Shown here one piece after another: positions 13,257 to 21,949 of a DNA stretch of 21,992 bases. Each line of letters opens with the position of its first letter. Within the stretch, counting starts at the first letter, position 1. The DNA comes from a virus. The translations under genes and the position numbers were made by a program. The stretch is taken from IMG/VR virus record IMGVR_UViG_3300021963_000731, positions 1-21,992 of that record, one strand, 5' to 3'. The notes beneath the pieces are model-generated. The model was not told the DNA's origin. It ran no database searches and was given only the letters and a program-made list of their open reading frames with translations.

Positions 13257-13929
13257 GATTTAATATATTAATAACATCTGTCTTTAGATATGCAATAGGA
13301 TAAAGGGAGAAGGTACCGGTTATACGATCGTAGTATAGGATTGCTAACTTACGTACCTTTCGACCGGTCAATAAGCTGTAGAGATACGCGTATGCCGAGA
13401 GCTGCAGTGAATATGTAGTAAACTCACACTCCATAAGATGCTCTACGGGCGAGTGCAGAAACTTATTGTAAGATGAATAGACATTAAACTTCTTATTTGT
13501 CTTTATATCAAAAACATCGAAGTACGGTCCTTCAGTATGAATAATATCTGCAGTACCAGCTACCCTATACTCATGACTCCATACCCTGTGTTCGCTGAGA
13601 ACTTCAGCAGGTAAGCTACATACTTCGTCGAACGAACTAATTATCAATTTTTCTTCAGGTGTAGCTCCGTTAAAGAAGCTTCTGTCTTTAAGAAAGTTCT
13701 CAATAATTTTATGGATATGCGTACCAAAGACTAAAGACTCCTCGTTAGTACGCTGCCATTCATCTAACACCTCCTTTTGAGATACTCCTCTTTTATTAGC
13801 AACCGCCTTACTAATTTTTTCCTTTTCAAAAGGCTCCTTATACTTGCCGAGTAAGGTAGTTACTGACGTATACTGCTCACGAGTGAACTCGTTTATATAC
13901 GTATGAGAGGCTTCATTAAATATAACCAT
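13234..13929 (-). CDS. PD-(D/E)XK superfamily nuclease (Cas4/RecB-type exonuclease fold)
   Basis: This 231-residue protein shows the motif order of the RecB/Cas4-like nucleases: GTHIHKIIENFL (69-80), a WSHEYRVAGTADII segment (117-130) with the metal-binding aspartate D128, FDIKTNKK (140-147) with the D141-x-K143 pair, and LQLSAYAYLY (175-184), the QxxxY helix. All catalytic positions seem intact, so it should be an active nuclease, most likely an exonuclease for host-DNA breakdown or recombination. No helicase domain or iron-sulphur cysteine cluster is present, which argues against a true Cas4. It overlaps the dCMP deaminase by 23 bases, a link between DNA breakdown and nucleotide supply. The short start-site region has GGGG too close to the ATG to be an ideal binding site. 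Confidence 0.88.
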   Translation of the reverse strand: MVIFNEASHTYINEFTREQYTSVTTLLGKYKEPFEKEKISKAVANKRGVSQKEVLDEWQRTNEESLVFGTHIHKIIENFLKDRSFFNGATPEEKLIISSFDEVCSLPAEVLSEHRVWSHEYRVAGTADIIHTEGPYFDVFDIKTNKKFNVYSSYNKFLHSPVEHLMECEFTTYSLQLSAYAYLYSLLTGRKVRKLAILYYDRITGTFSLYPIAYLKTDVINILNHDRKKTL

Positions 13930-13939
13930 TCCCCATAAA

Positions 13940-14161
13940 TTACTCGGTAAACAGAATAAAACAAGCAGTTATAGTGGTTTCAAAAACAGTTATGTGACAG
14001 CAATAAAATCCTTGTGTAATAAGACGATTACCTATTACTGAGAAGTATTCCGTATTGACATTTAAGATGAGACTACACCTATTCTCGTCAACGATAACGT
14101 CAGCAAAGAATTCAGCACAAAAGGCTTGTGCACAGTATAGCTTGTTTACTTCGGTGCTCAC
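13940..14161 (-). CDS. Small hypothetical protein, GTG start (73 aa)
   Basis: This protein is not recognised. It has no methionine after the start; the GTG at 14161 is the only usable start and is preceded at good spacing by GAAGAG, which supports it. Five cysteines and many aromatic and beta-branched residues (HITVFETTITACFILF at the C-terminus) suggest a small beta-rich or membrane-associated protein. It sits between the putative fibre-tip gene and the nuclease with gaps of nine and ten bases, so it is in the same transcript. Because it immediately follows a possible adhesin gene, a chaperone role is conceivable but unsupported. Confidence 0.5.
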   Translation of the reverse strand: MSTEVNKLYCAQAFCAEFFADVIVDENRCSLILNVNTEYFSVIGNRLITQGFYCCHITVFETTITACFILFTE

Positions 14162-14170
14162 TTATACTCT

Positions 14171-15232
14171 TCATTGGTAGATAAGTCTCGGGGTATTTAC
14201 AACATTTAGCGTTAGTGTCATACCACCGGGGTTTGTCCCCCACTTTGCCCCGTCACCTGATGTACCAGGCCCTGGGCCTATATAGAATTTGATTACAGAT
14301 CCGGGAGATATCGGATACTTACTCAACAAAATAGTAGCGGTCGCTGTTGCCTGACCGACTCCACCTGCGTGATGTGATGCAGTACCTACTGCATAGCATA
14401 GGGGAGCGAATGACATGCTATAAGACGATACTTTTAATGATACCATAGCCTTCGTCGACTGACCGATAGATATTTCATACCCTACACCAGTATATGCATT
14501 AAATATCAGAGCGAGTCTACGTAATAACGTGCTATTGTTTTGCGTAAAGATATTAGTATTGCTTACTTGAGTTAGGGGATTTAATTTCAGTTCTCCGAGA
14601 GTATTACTTAGTATCTCAGGAGCTATTGTTATATCTCGGCTTGCAGCAAGTGAGGTAATTATATCTATAAGTTTCGTTTTTCTCTCAAATAGCGATTCAC
14701 TTATAGATGGAGGTAAAGCCTTGCTAATTATAGGATGAGTATCGTTATTAATCTGCATCCACAAAGTTACATCGTGGCCTATTTTACCAAACCACGATGC
14801 ATTTATGGCCCCGGTAGTTAATGCGAAAGTATCAGCAGAGTTAGTTGACGATCCCTTTATTTTGATATCAAGAACACTACTAATACTACCCAGGCTCTTT
14901 GCCCCATACGGGGCTCTAAGTATACCGGTCGGCGATCGGTAGTATAGGTCCGGGATGTCTTGACTCTTGGTAACTAGTCTGGAGTTCCCCCCTATAAAAA
15001 GTATGTAGTTACGTTTATAATTAATCGCACCTCGAAGACTACTAAACTTAATAGGATCATTACCGGTAGGTATATCAAAGTCCTGACCTCTAAAATCCCG
15101 TAACCTATATGGCGCGGTATCAGGGCCAATTGTAGGCGATATTTTTATACCCGATAGAGTCCCTATTGTTGACAACGACAAACTCCCAGTAACCGGTAAT
15201 ATACCTGTAGTTGTTGCTATTGGGTATGACAT
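14171..15232 (-). CDS. Virion protein, possible tail-fibre tip/adhesin with glycine-rich C-terminus
   Basis: This 353-residue protein begins with SLSLSTIGTLSGI and YRLRDFRG, similar to the PISLSDI...L.EYRG opening shared by many phage structural proteins, then SSLRGAINY. The middle is Ser/Thr/Asn-rich and beta-prone. The C-terminal third has GTASHHAGGVGQATATAT and FYIGPGPGTSGDGAKWG, clustered glycine turns like those that form receptor-binding loops in phage adhesins. No enzymatic motif is visible. It starts exactly after the S74 fibre gene's stop, with no gap, the position taken by the separate adhesin (gp38) in many T4-like phages. I infer an adhesin, but homology to gp38 is not shown and its length is greater than some. 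A minor virion protein is the alternative. Confidence 0.6.
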   Translation of the reverse strand: MSYPIATTTGILPVTGSLSLSTIGTLSGIKISPTIGPDTAPYRLRDFRGQDFDIPTGNDPIKFSSLRGAINYKRNYILFIGGNSRLVTKSQDIPDLYYRSPTGILRAPYGAKSLGSISSVLDIKIKGSSTNSADTFALTTGAINASWFGKIGHDVTLWMQINNDTHPIISKALPPSISESLFERKTKLIDIITSLAASRDITIAPEILSNTLGELKLNPLTQVSNTNIFTQNNSTLLRRLALIFNAYTGVGYEISIGQSTKAMVSLKVSSYSMSFAPLCYAVGTASHHAGGVGQATATATILLSKYPISPGSVIKFYIGPGPGTSGDGAKWGTNPGGMTLTLNVVNTPRLIYQ

Positions 15233-16663
15233 TTATTTTAGCTTACTATTTAGTTCGCGTATTGCCTCAACTAGCAAGGGTATTATCTTTTCGTAGTGCA
15301 CACCTAAGTAACCATCGTAACGAGTGCCTACCGCTTCTGGCACTTGTTGCTGTACCTCCTGCGCTATTAGTCCTATATCGTGACCGGTATGGTGGGTTGG
15401 ACCAATCCAGTCAAACTCTACCCCGCGAAGTTTTAAAATCTTTTCGAGGGCACCTGGGATTGTTACAATATTCTGCTTTAGTCTTTGATCTGAGGTATAG
15501 AAAGCAGTAATATCGCCAGTAGCACTTAAATCGCCCTTAAGAGTTACGTTACCCGTTAGAGCTATAGTTGTAGCATTAACTGTGAAATTGGCAGAAGGTA
15601 AAGAAAAAGTAATAGGACCATCTTTAAAATAAGTATTACCACTTATAGACACATTACTATTATCGTATCTCTGAGATGTATTAATACCTAGGAAGTTTAC
15701 ATCAGTATTGCGTACATTTAAAATAGAGTTATCATGTGAACCTACTGTGAGTAGAACTTGACCGGTAACTGGTGAATCGTTATAAACTTGAAGGGCTGAT
15801 AGACCAGGTGCATTGTCATTAGTTATATCAATTATGAATGATGACGTCGCACTGATGACTGTTTGCCGACTAGAAAAAATCTCCTGCGAAAAGGTGCTCC
15901 CAGTGATATATAAGCTACTGTTAATCTTGACCAACCCACCAGTAAACTCAAATACTGGACTGGCTGTTAGCTGAGTGAAAGTACCGCTTGCTAATCCGTT
16001 TTTAATTGCAAAATTACGGGTACCATCATCGATCTTAAACGTTAAAGCGTTGGAGCTCGATAATAGACCTGAACCACCTAAAGTAATCGTGGATGCATTG
16101 TTAGTTGCTGAAAGTAGGATCCTACTGGTAGAACTGGCATCTAAAATAGAAATGGGGCCCTGGGAGGTAATTTTCGAGTCAGACTGGTAATTCTCAACAG
16201 TTGATCCTACGTATATTGCACTCGTTAGAGCAACATTAGACTTAACTGTTAATAAATTAGTATCAAATTGCAGTTTACCGTCGCCGTATGCAACAGTAAA
16301 CCCAGTACCGGCGAAGGAAGTGGTAATTCTGAGACCGCCATTATTGTATTCTATATTAGAACCAGAAGCAGGTGCAACAGAATACCAGGCTGAGTCTGTT
16401 CTCGCATATAGTATACCTAAGCTCGTATTAAAATAGAGGTCGCCTTCTTGAACATCAGCTGTAGGCACTGTAGCCCGGACACCGTGAAATTTATTACCTA
16501 TCGGGGCTTCGTTTCCTTGGATCCCGTTACCGACGAATAAACGATGGGTGTCAGTCGTGTAGCCTAATTCGCCTGTAGCGAGAGTTGAGTTTAGCCTATC
16601 AGAATCAGGCCCCTTTCTGACTACTAACCTAATTATTGAATTATTATTAATTTCTATTGACAT
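15233..16663 (-). CDS. Tail fibre protein with C-terminal S74 self-cleaving chaperone
   Basis: This 476-residue fibre has three parts. Residues 8-60 hold a head module (VVRKGPDSDRL, GELGYTTD, RLFVGNG) shared by phage fibre and appendage proteins. Residues 60-385 are a repetitive Ser/Thr/Asn/Gly-rich stalk expected to form a trimeric beta-structure. Residues 391-476 are an S74 intramolecular chaperone: S391 and K396 in SDQRLK form the cleavage dyad, followed by GHDIGLIAQEVQ, and by HYEKIIPLLVEAIREL, the closing helix. The chaperone trims itself off after the fibre trimer folds, so the mature fibre should end near residue 390. The head module is duplicated in the upstream gene. AGG eight bases before the ATG may be the ribosome-binding site. 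Confidence 0.92.
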   Translation of the reverse strand: MSIEINNNSIIRLVVRKGPDSDRLNSTLATGELGYTTDTHRLFVGNGIQGNEAPIGNKFHGVRATVPTADVQEGDLYFNTSLGILYARTDSAWYSVAPASGSNIEYNNGGLRITTSFAGTGFTVAYGDGKLQFDTNLLTVKSNVALTSAIYVGSTVENYQSDSKITSQGPISILDASSTSRILLSATNNASTITLGGSGLLSSSNALTFKIDDGTRNFAIKNGLASGTFTQLTASPVFEFTGGLVKINSSLYITGSTFSQEIFSSRQTVISATSSFIIDITNDNAPGLSALQVYNDSPVTGQVLLTVGSHDNSILNVRNTDVNFLGINTSQRYDNSNVSISGNTYFKDGPITFSLPSANFTVNATTIALTGNVTLKGDLSATGDITAFYTSDQRLKQNIVTIPGALEKILKLRGVEFDWIGPTHHTGHDIGLIAQEVQQQVPEAVGTRYDGYLGVHYEKIIPLLVEAIRELNSKLK

Positions 16664-16664
16664 A

Positions 16665-16976
16665 TTAACGGCCTATAAAGACGTAGTGAGCAGACAGTGT
16701 GCTATTTGTACCTGTTAATGCATACAGGTGATTATCAGATGTGTTGAATACTGTATCGCCCTGCACTACGTAGTTAGTATAAGGTTGGTTAAAGTTCGAT
16801 ACAATATGCAGTTTACTCGCGACCGGGTTACCACCAGTGGTTACCCCGTCTCCTACGAATAGTCTAGGGGCATTTGTAGTATAGCCGAGCTCACCTTCTG
16901 CGAGTTTAATAGATAATCTATCTTCATTAGATCCTCGTCTCACTAAAAATTTTACAATATTTGTTGGTGTTGCCAT
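16665..16976 (-). CDS. Short fibre-head protein, paralogous to the N-terminus of the S74 fibre
   Basis: This 103-residue protein consists almost entirely of the fibre-head module: FLVRRGSNEDRL, GELGYTT, RLFVGDG, then VQGDTVFNTSDNHLYAL. Aligned without gaps over 50 residues to the next gene's N-terminus it is identical at 25 positions by my count, and the FNTS...LYA block that follows also matches. The pattern is common in phage fibre and hyaluronate-lyase-type appendage proteins. With no stalk or tip it may be a connector or adaptor subunit, or a remnant of a longer fibre that lost its distal part. AGG close to the ATG provides a ribosome-binding site. The S74 fibre gene begins one base after its stop codon. 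Confidence 0.8.
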   Translation of the reverse strand: MATPTNIVKFLVRRGSNEDRLSIKLAEGELGYTTNAPRLFVGDGVTTGGNPVASKLHIVSNFNQPYTNYVVQGDTVFNTSDNHLYALTGTNSTLSAHYVFIGR

Positions 16977-16986
16977 AATACCTAAA

Positions 16987-16994
16987 TATTTATC
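16987..16994 (-). promoter_or_regulatory. Possible variant late promoter octamer (GATAAATA)
   Basis: GATAAATA on the minus strand differs by one base from the T4-type late octamer and sits in the 21-base gap before the short fibre-head gene, ten bases from its ATG. It could boost late expression of the fibre genes. One-mismatch matches are common in AT-rich DNA, so this is weak. Confidence 0.3.
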
Positions 16995-16997
16995 ACT

Positions 16998-18617
16998 TTA
17001 ACCGATTAATACAGCCTCGTTCTCAGAAAAACTAGAATCCTTAATTATAGTGTTGCTCTTGCCTATCATAAGCTCCTGCAGGTTATATATCTTCTCCAAC
17101 CCTCTGTTAATGACAGTATTTAGATATGCCTCGTTATTACCGGCAAAATGATCTAAAGTTATACTATAGCCGGTGAGATCTAGATCGGCCAACAGAAAGT
17201 ATAAATACCCGCTTACCAGCAAATTATTATTGCTGTCGAAGGTACCGAAGAATCTACCTATTATCTTATCCTTTAGTCTGATGTGGTTTATTAATAGTTT
17301 CTGTATTGCTTTATTAATAACCCAGGTTTGAGAATACTCGCTAGCTAATAGCTTAATATCATCTAGTGAGTATACTTCAAAATCATTAACTGTTAGTACG
17401 TCAATAAAACTTCCTGCATCGATAGCATTAATAAATTTGCGAACATTGGTACTAGTCGAAGAGCTGAGTATATACACATCGTCTGACCCCGGCTGAGCTC
17501 CGGCTATACTAGAGCCGTGGTGAAATGTCTCGGTTGTCGGTATACTGAACCTATAGAGAGAGTATTTACCGATCGGATTACCTGGTTTGCTGGCGTAGAA
17601 CTTCCATATATTTTTATTAGTAACGATACTGTATGCATTATTAAAGCTCTTACTAGTAAAGATGTTTAATATACTCTCCCCGCTCGAGGTAAACTTCGAG
17701 AAGTTTACAATTTCATAATTCTTTATATCTTCGTCAAATACCACGATATTATTACCCTCGGTACCTACGTATATTTTATTTGTTGCACTCTCGCCTGCTA
17801 TTACCTTTGCTTTATCATCTCTGAATATATCAACTCGTTGAATAGATTTTATAAAGTTAAGATCAGTATCGTATATTTTTATTGCAAAATTATCTACATC
17901 TAGAACGTACAACCTATCTTTGAATATAGTGATTCCCCCGATATTATTAAATTTATACCTCTTTTCTGCATTACCCGTGCCACCAATTGCTCTAGCAACT
18001 ACCAGAGTGTCGGGATATATTCTATCCGTCAATAAACCGGTTAAATCGTACTTGTATATATTATTATAAAATGAATCGGCGATATATAAATTATCGTTGT
18101 AAAGCGTTGCAGCTACTATATTTCGAAAAGCGAGATTTTGATCTACATCGACCTTATCCGTAGAGAGTATTACAGTAATTGTATTACTGACCTGATCTGA
18201 TCTAGATAGGATAACCGCACTAAGTGAGCATGTTACAAATAAGTTCTGCTCCAGAGCGGAGCTATACTGTACCTCATTTATAATTGCATCATTAAACGCC
18301 GATAGTCCAATAGTACTGAAATTACGAAACGATGCCGGGTTAGTACCGGATGGTGCCCACCCGAATGTACCGCTAAGAACTCCTGCTGTGCCTCTAAGAT
18401 CACTCGGTAGCACGTTACTACCGAGCTTTGTTAGGCTATATATATATAAAAAGTTTTTATATAGTCGCTCGAACGAGCTATTTAACGCTCTATAAGTACT
18501 AAGTTCATTCGGCTGTATCTTAATAGAATCAATCTTATACGGCAGCTCAAATGACTCATTAAAAAATCTATCGTGCTTAAATTCGGAACTGTTTAATATT
18601 GCAGATATGAGTTCCAT
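16998..18617 (-). CDS. Virion-type protein with NHL/beta-propeller-like repeats
   Basis: No exact family is recognised for this 539-residue protein. Residues 1-70 are mixed and aromatic-rich (RALNSSFERLYKNFLYIY). From about 165 to 420 there are repeated blade-like blocks: NDNLYIADSFYNNIYKYDL (174-192), then KFNNIGGITIFKDRLYVLD (222-240) leading into NFAIKIYDTDLNFIKSI, and TNKIYVGTEGNNIVVFDED (279-297). The G-I-T-x(6)-LYV-D-x(3)-I-x-IYD pattern is that of NHL-type beta-propellers, which usually bind proteins, RNA or glycans. The C-terminal 110 residues look helical (VINKAIQKLLINHIRLKDKII). No enzyme site is visible. The start codon overlaps the previous gene's stop by one base (TAATG), and both neighbours are structural, so a tail or fibre-network role is likely. 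Confidence 0.65.
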   Translation of the reverse strand: MELISAILNSSEFKHDRFFNESFELPYKIDSIKIQPNELSTYRALNSSFERLYKNFLYIYSLTKLGSNVLPSDLRGTAGVLSGTFGWAPSGTNPASFRNFSTIGLSAFNDAIINEVQYSSALEQNLFVTCSLSAVILSRSDQVSNTITVILSTDKVDVDQNLAFRNIVAATLYNDNLYIADSFYNNIYKYDLTGLLTDRIYPDTLVVARAIGGTGNAEKRYKFNNIGGITIFKDRLYVLDVDNFAIKIYDTDLNFIKSIQRVDIFRDDKAKVIAGESATNKIYVGTEGNNIVVFDEDIKNYEIVNFSKFTSSGESILNIFTSKSFNNAYSIVTNKNIWKFYASKPGNPIGKYSLYRFSIPTTETFHHGSSIAGAQPGSDDVYILSSSTSTNVRKFINAIDAGSFIDVLTVNDFEVYSLDDIKLLASEYSQTWVINKAIQKLLINHIRLKDKIIGRFFGTFDSNNNLLVSGYLYFLLADLDLTGYSITLDHFAGNNEAYLNTVINRGLEKIYNLQELMIGKSNTIIKDSSFSENEAVLIG

Positions 18618-21600
18618 TAATTAATCCAGTTTATATTGTTTACTGCTACGTTAGCCGGTAGTGTACTCTGTAGTCTATCAAGGATTCTTGCTACTAGTAA
18701 GGTCTTGAGTTCGTCGCTCTCAATATTAGTATTGACTAGAGAAATATCTAGAGTGGATGATTTGATCGCAGGCACATCGAGCTTAAAGAATCGCTCGATC
18801 TCATCATTGAGATTTCTCTTACCGGCTGGCAAGTTTACTAGCATAGTCTCTCCTTCGTGTCTGCTATTTGCAATAGCAGCTATATCGCTATCATTCAGAG
18901 GCTTACTGTAGATACGTAGATCAGATAGCTTAGTGGCGGTCGCATAAAAGTACAGCCCCCTTAGGTATTGCGATAATATTGCGTTATTGAAGTATGGGGT
19001 AGATCCTATAATAAATGGCGTAGTTAAGCCCGGGCTCCGGGCATACTTGCCCGGTTCGAAGGTAATAGCCTGCATTTTAATGCCATTAATAAATATTGCA
19101 AGTTCACCTTGAATATTATCAAATCTGACACTGATATTATGTATCCCACTATCTACATTCGATAGAGATTGAACTAATGATAAAGTCGAATCATCGCGGT
19201 ATATTAAACTTGGTAAGGTCACTCTAACTGTTAGTGAATTATCTGTTAGGTGAGGCACTACTTCCCGTCGGAGATAATCGCCATTAGCTATATTAATAGC
19301 ACCTACTGGGGCATCAAAATCAGGTAAATCAAGAGTAGATATAATTAATCCGCTACTACTGATCTTATATATACGAGTACCCGCAGCACCGGCTACTGCG
19401 GCTTGCTGAGTTATAATAGTATTATACTCATAGCCTTGCGGAGTAAACTCACCTGCGAAATCAATATCTACATTTCTAAAATCAGGGTCGTAGGTTAATG
19501 CTGTAAGAACTAGCTGCCGAGTGCTAGTATACTTCGATAAGCGAGCATCTTGTAAAATATAGAAAAACCCGTCCTTATCTATATTAAATGCATCTATAGG
19601 ATTCGTAGCACTAAGAAACGGGTAATCAATATTTAACGATAAATTCCACTTCCTCATCTCTGAATTATCCTGTATATAATATAGTACATCATCTACTAAT
19701 TTTACAGAATAGGAGCTTGTGCAGTAAAATTTATTGTCGTAAATAACACTGCTTCTCGCCGCAGATAGAGGCATAGAGTTGAGTCCAATTATTGCACTCG
19801 AACTCGGTTCAAATATTGTTTCGCTAATAAAATCAAAGCCGATAACTTTATTAGCAGATATGGAATTTACTACAAAGCAAGCTGAGTTACTATTATAGAA
19901 AGAGCTAGTTACATACTCGAAGGGAATAATATCAGTCTGTGCTTCAGATATAATATTATGATTAGCAGTTAATTTATATATCTTATTATTAGCGAGCACT
20001 ACATAATACCCTTCAAATTCCTTTAATCTTAGTATACTGAGTACGTTGGCTTCGAATTTAACCTCATCTAGCACCTTACCCTGACCGTTGAGAATGTTGA
20101 TAACATTATCCTGAGGCAGCATCAAATAAGGGGTAATGTTAGTTTGATTAAAAATACCAAAACCGGTATTAGTATAGTTACCTATAAATTGATAGGCAAA
20201 ATCAGATCGCCAATTACCTACATCAATATCAAATGCAATAGTAAAGCAATTATCGTTGGCATAGATGCTAGTAAGTGGGACAGTTTGTGAGTATTGCTGA
20301 CCATCGAATGCATACTGTCGAAGTTCGCTTACTTCGCTGAGTAGCTGTGTATTGTTTGTATAGTAATTTACTAGATCTTTTTGAATAAGGTCGCTGCTTA
20401 GCAGATCTACGTAATTGGAAAGATCTTGACCGCCTATATGGTGGTAAGCATAATATACCCCCTTTTCAATGTATAAATTGCTCTTTGTATCAAATATAAT
20501 TCGACTAGAGGGCGCTGTACCACAGAGTATATCAAATTCTGTGGTATAGGTATCGTCGATTTCATTTAATACTGCCAGAGCACTAAAGTAGGAAATTTTC
20601 TGTGGGTTATAATACCTATCTACCCACACTACATCAGACGACTGAGAGGAGCCTGATAACCAAGCGCATAAAAACTCTCCATTATTTTCATCGGTACTAT
20701 TACCGGTATATGAAAAGTCAGCATAATTAGCGCGCTTCTTAAAAATTTTGTCAGCTTTCAGTGGGTGATCGCTAGCTGCGGCTCCCTTACTGGCAATGTT
20801 ACTATCGTTAATATTAAGGCGGTCGAACGGAAAAGTATTAGTAGGTACGTGAAAATAAGTAATAGCATTCGGTTTAAATTCTATTTTTGAGGTAAATCCG
20901 GTATATGCAAGTATTATACTCTCAGATCCATGAACTTGCTGGGTACCAGTAAATAACTTTTTGTAATCTCTGTAAGTAAAGTCGTCTGTTAATACGTACG
21001 GGTCATTATCTGCGTTATTATTCTGAGGAGATAACTCGTTTTTAAGTGTGAGTATATTCACCGTAACATCCTCACCGGTAACATTACTATACTCAGTATT
21101 AATTATATAGTTATTTTTAATATCACGGCGTGAGGTAGTATCACTAGTATCTAGGGTATTAGATTGAGTTGATCTATCATATTTTGCACTAAACTCATTT
21201 AGTTCGTATGAATCCGTCGGATCTACGCGTGCTCTTAATTTTAAGATAGAATCTACTGGAAATGTATCCTCTGAACCTAGAGGCGGTTGCTTTAAGCCGA
21301 GAATATTTTCTGCAGGATTGAACGTTAGATAATATGGGAAATCTAGAACCTTTTTATAAAAAACTATATAATCATTATCTTCGTCATATACATAGAAAAA
21401 CACCTGCGGGTGAATTGGTCTACCGTCAAGGTAAAGTAAGTCAAACCGCGGAGCAAATCTTAAATTAAAACTATAGTCGAGCGATAGCAGATAGTCAGTA
21501 TTATTGTCATTATGATGAATTTCACATAGGATCTCACTTAAGAATACTATCTCAAAAAAGTTTTCATTTATAGGCAGTTTTGATATAGTAGTCGCTTTAC

Positions 21601-21943
21601 ATGTTCGTCCTCTCTCACCTATAGGAGTCTCCTCAAATTCCCAATATACCGAGTCACCATCAGTACCGCCAACTGAATTAAACGCCAGAAACGACGTAAA
21701 AACCCGCTGTACCTTTGCAAGAGGCTTAACCGACAAAATATCGCTAAGTTTTTTTCTATCGGTTAAGTATAAATTTGAAAAATTATTTATTTTGACGTCG
21801 TTTGTAGCTGAGAGTATGTTTGGAAATGACATGTTCATCTCTTGCTCTGTATAGAAAGGTCTACTCTTCAGGTTTACCGTAGTATCTGCATACCGAGCGG
21901 TTACCTTCTTAAAGGTACTTGTACTATATAAGCTACTTTCCAT
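18617..21943 (-). CDS. Large virion protein with lectin-like (LamG/ConA) and propeller-like segments
   Basis: At 1108 residues this is the largest gene in the window. Residues 1-560 are mostly beta, with a VVWVDRYYNP motif at 438-447 and no known enzyme site. At 566-600 (CFTIAFDIDVGNW, FIGNYTNTGFGIF) a jelly-roll lectin fold seems to begin. Residues about 605-885 are propeller-like: INILNGQGKVLDEV, NNKIYKLTANHNII, DNKFYCTSSYSVKLV and DGFFYILQDARLSKY read as successive blades. The lectin pattern resumes at 895-1015 (HNISVRFDNIQGELAIFINGI, FIIGS, LSDLRIYSKPLN), whose last part is the usual LamG ending. The C-terminal 70 residues are helical. It probably forms a tail or baseplate appendage that binds host glycans. 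The TATAAATA octamer just before its ATG suggests late expression of the whole block. Confidence 0.7.
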   Translation of the reverse strand: MESSLYSTSTFKKVTARYADTTVNLKSRPFYTEQEMNMSFPNILSATNDVKINNFSNLYLTDRKKLSDILSVKPLAKVQRVFTSFLAFNSVGGTDGDSVYWEFEETPIGERGRTCKATTISKLPINENFFEIVFLSEILCEIHHNDNNTDYLLSLDYSFNLRFAPRFDLLYLDGRPIHPQVFFYVYDEDNDYIVFYKKVLDFPYYLTFNPAENILGLKQPPLGSEDTFPVDSILKLRARVDPTDSYELNEFSAKYDRSTQSNTLDTSDTTSRRDIKNNYIINTEYSNVTGEDVTVNILTLKNELSPQNNNADNDPYVLTDDFTYRDYKKLFTGTQQVHGSESIILAYTGFTSKIEFKPNAITYFHVPTNTFPFDRLNINDSNIASKGAAASDHPLKADKIFKKRANYADFSYTGNSTDENNGEFLCAWLSGSSQSSDVVWVDRYYNPQKISYFSALAVLNEIDDTYTTEFDILCGTAPSSRIIFDTKSNLYIEKGVYYAYHHIGGQDLSNYVDLLSSDLIQKDLVNYYTNNTQLLSEVSELRQYAFDGQQYSQTVPLTSIYANDNCFTIAFDIDVGNWRSDFAYQFIGNYTNTGFGIFNQTNITPYLMLPQDNVINILNGQGKVLDEVKFEANVLSILRLKEFEGYYVVLANNKIYKLTANHNIISEAQTDIIPFEYVTSSFYNSNSACFVVNSISANKVIGFDFISETIFEPSSSAIIGLNSMPLSAARSSVIYDNKFYCTSSYSVKLVDDVLYYIQDNSEMRKWNLSLNIDYPFLSATNPIDAFNIDKDGFFYILQDARLSKYTSTRQLVLTALTYDPDFRNVDIDFAGEFTPQGYEYNTIITQQAAVAGAAGTRIYKISSSGLIISTLDLPDFDAPVGAINIANGDYLRREVVPHLTDNSLTVRVTLPSLIYRDDSTLSLVQSLSNVDSGIHNISVRFDNIQGELAIFINGIKMQAITFEPGKYARSPGLTTPFIIGSTPYFNNAILSQYLRGLYFYATATKLSDLRIYSKPLNDSDIAAIANSRHEGETMLVNLPAGKRNLNDEIERFFKLDVPAIKSSTLDISLVNTNIESDELKTLLVARILDRLQSTLPANVAVNNINWIN

Positions 21944-21949
21944 TATTAG

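Noticed and set aside
13234-13929. Cas4 of a CRISPR system
   Set aside because: The nuclease motifs fit the broader RecB/Cas4 fold, but no iron-sulphur cysteine cluster, other cas gene or repeat array is present.
15211-16190. Plus-strand frames opposite the S74 fibre (15211-15510, 15975-16190) and at 18636-18911
   Set aside because: Antisense to strongly supported structural genes; composition reflects the codons of the true strand.
17210-17217. Exact TATAAATA octamer on the plus strand inside the propeller-protein gene
   Set aside because: It lies in the middle of a minus-strand gene, antisense to it, with no plus-strand gene downstream. Treated as a chance match.
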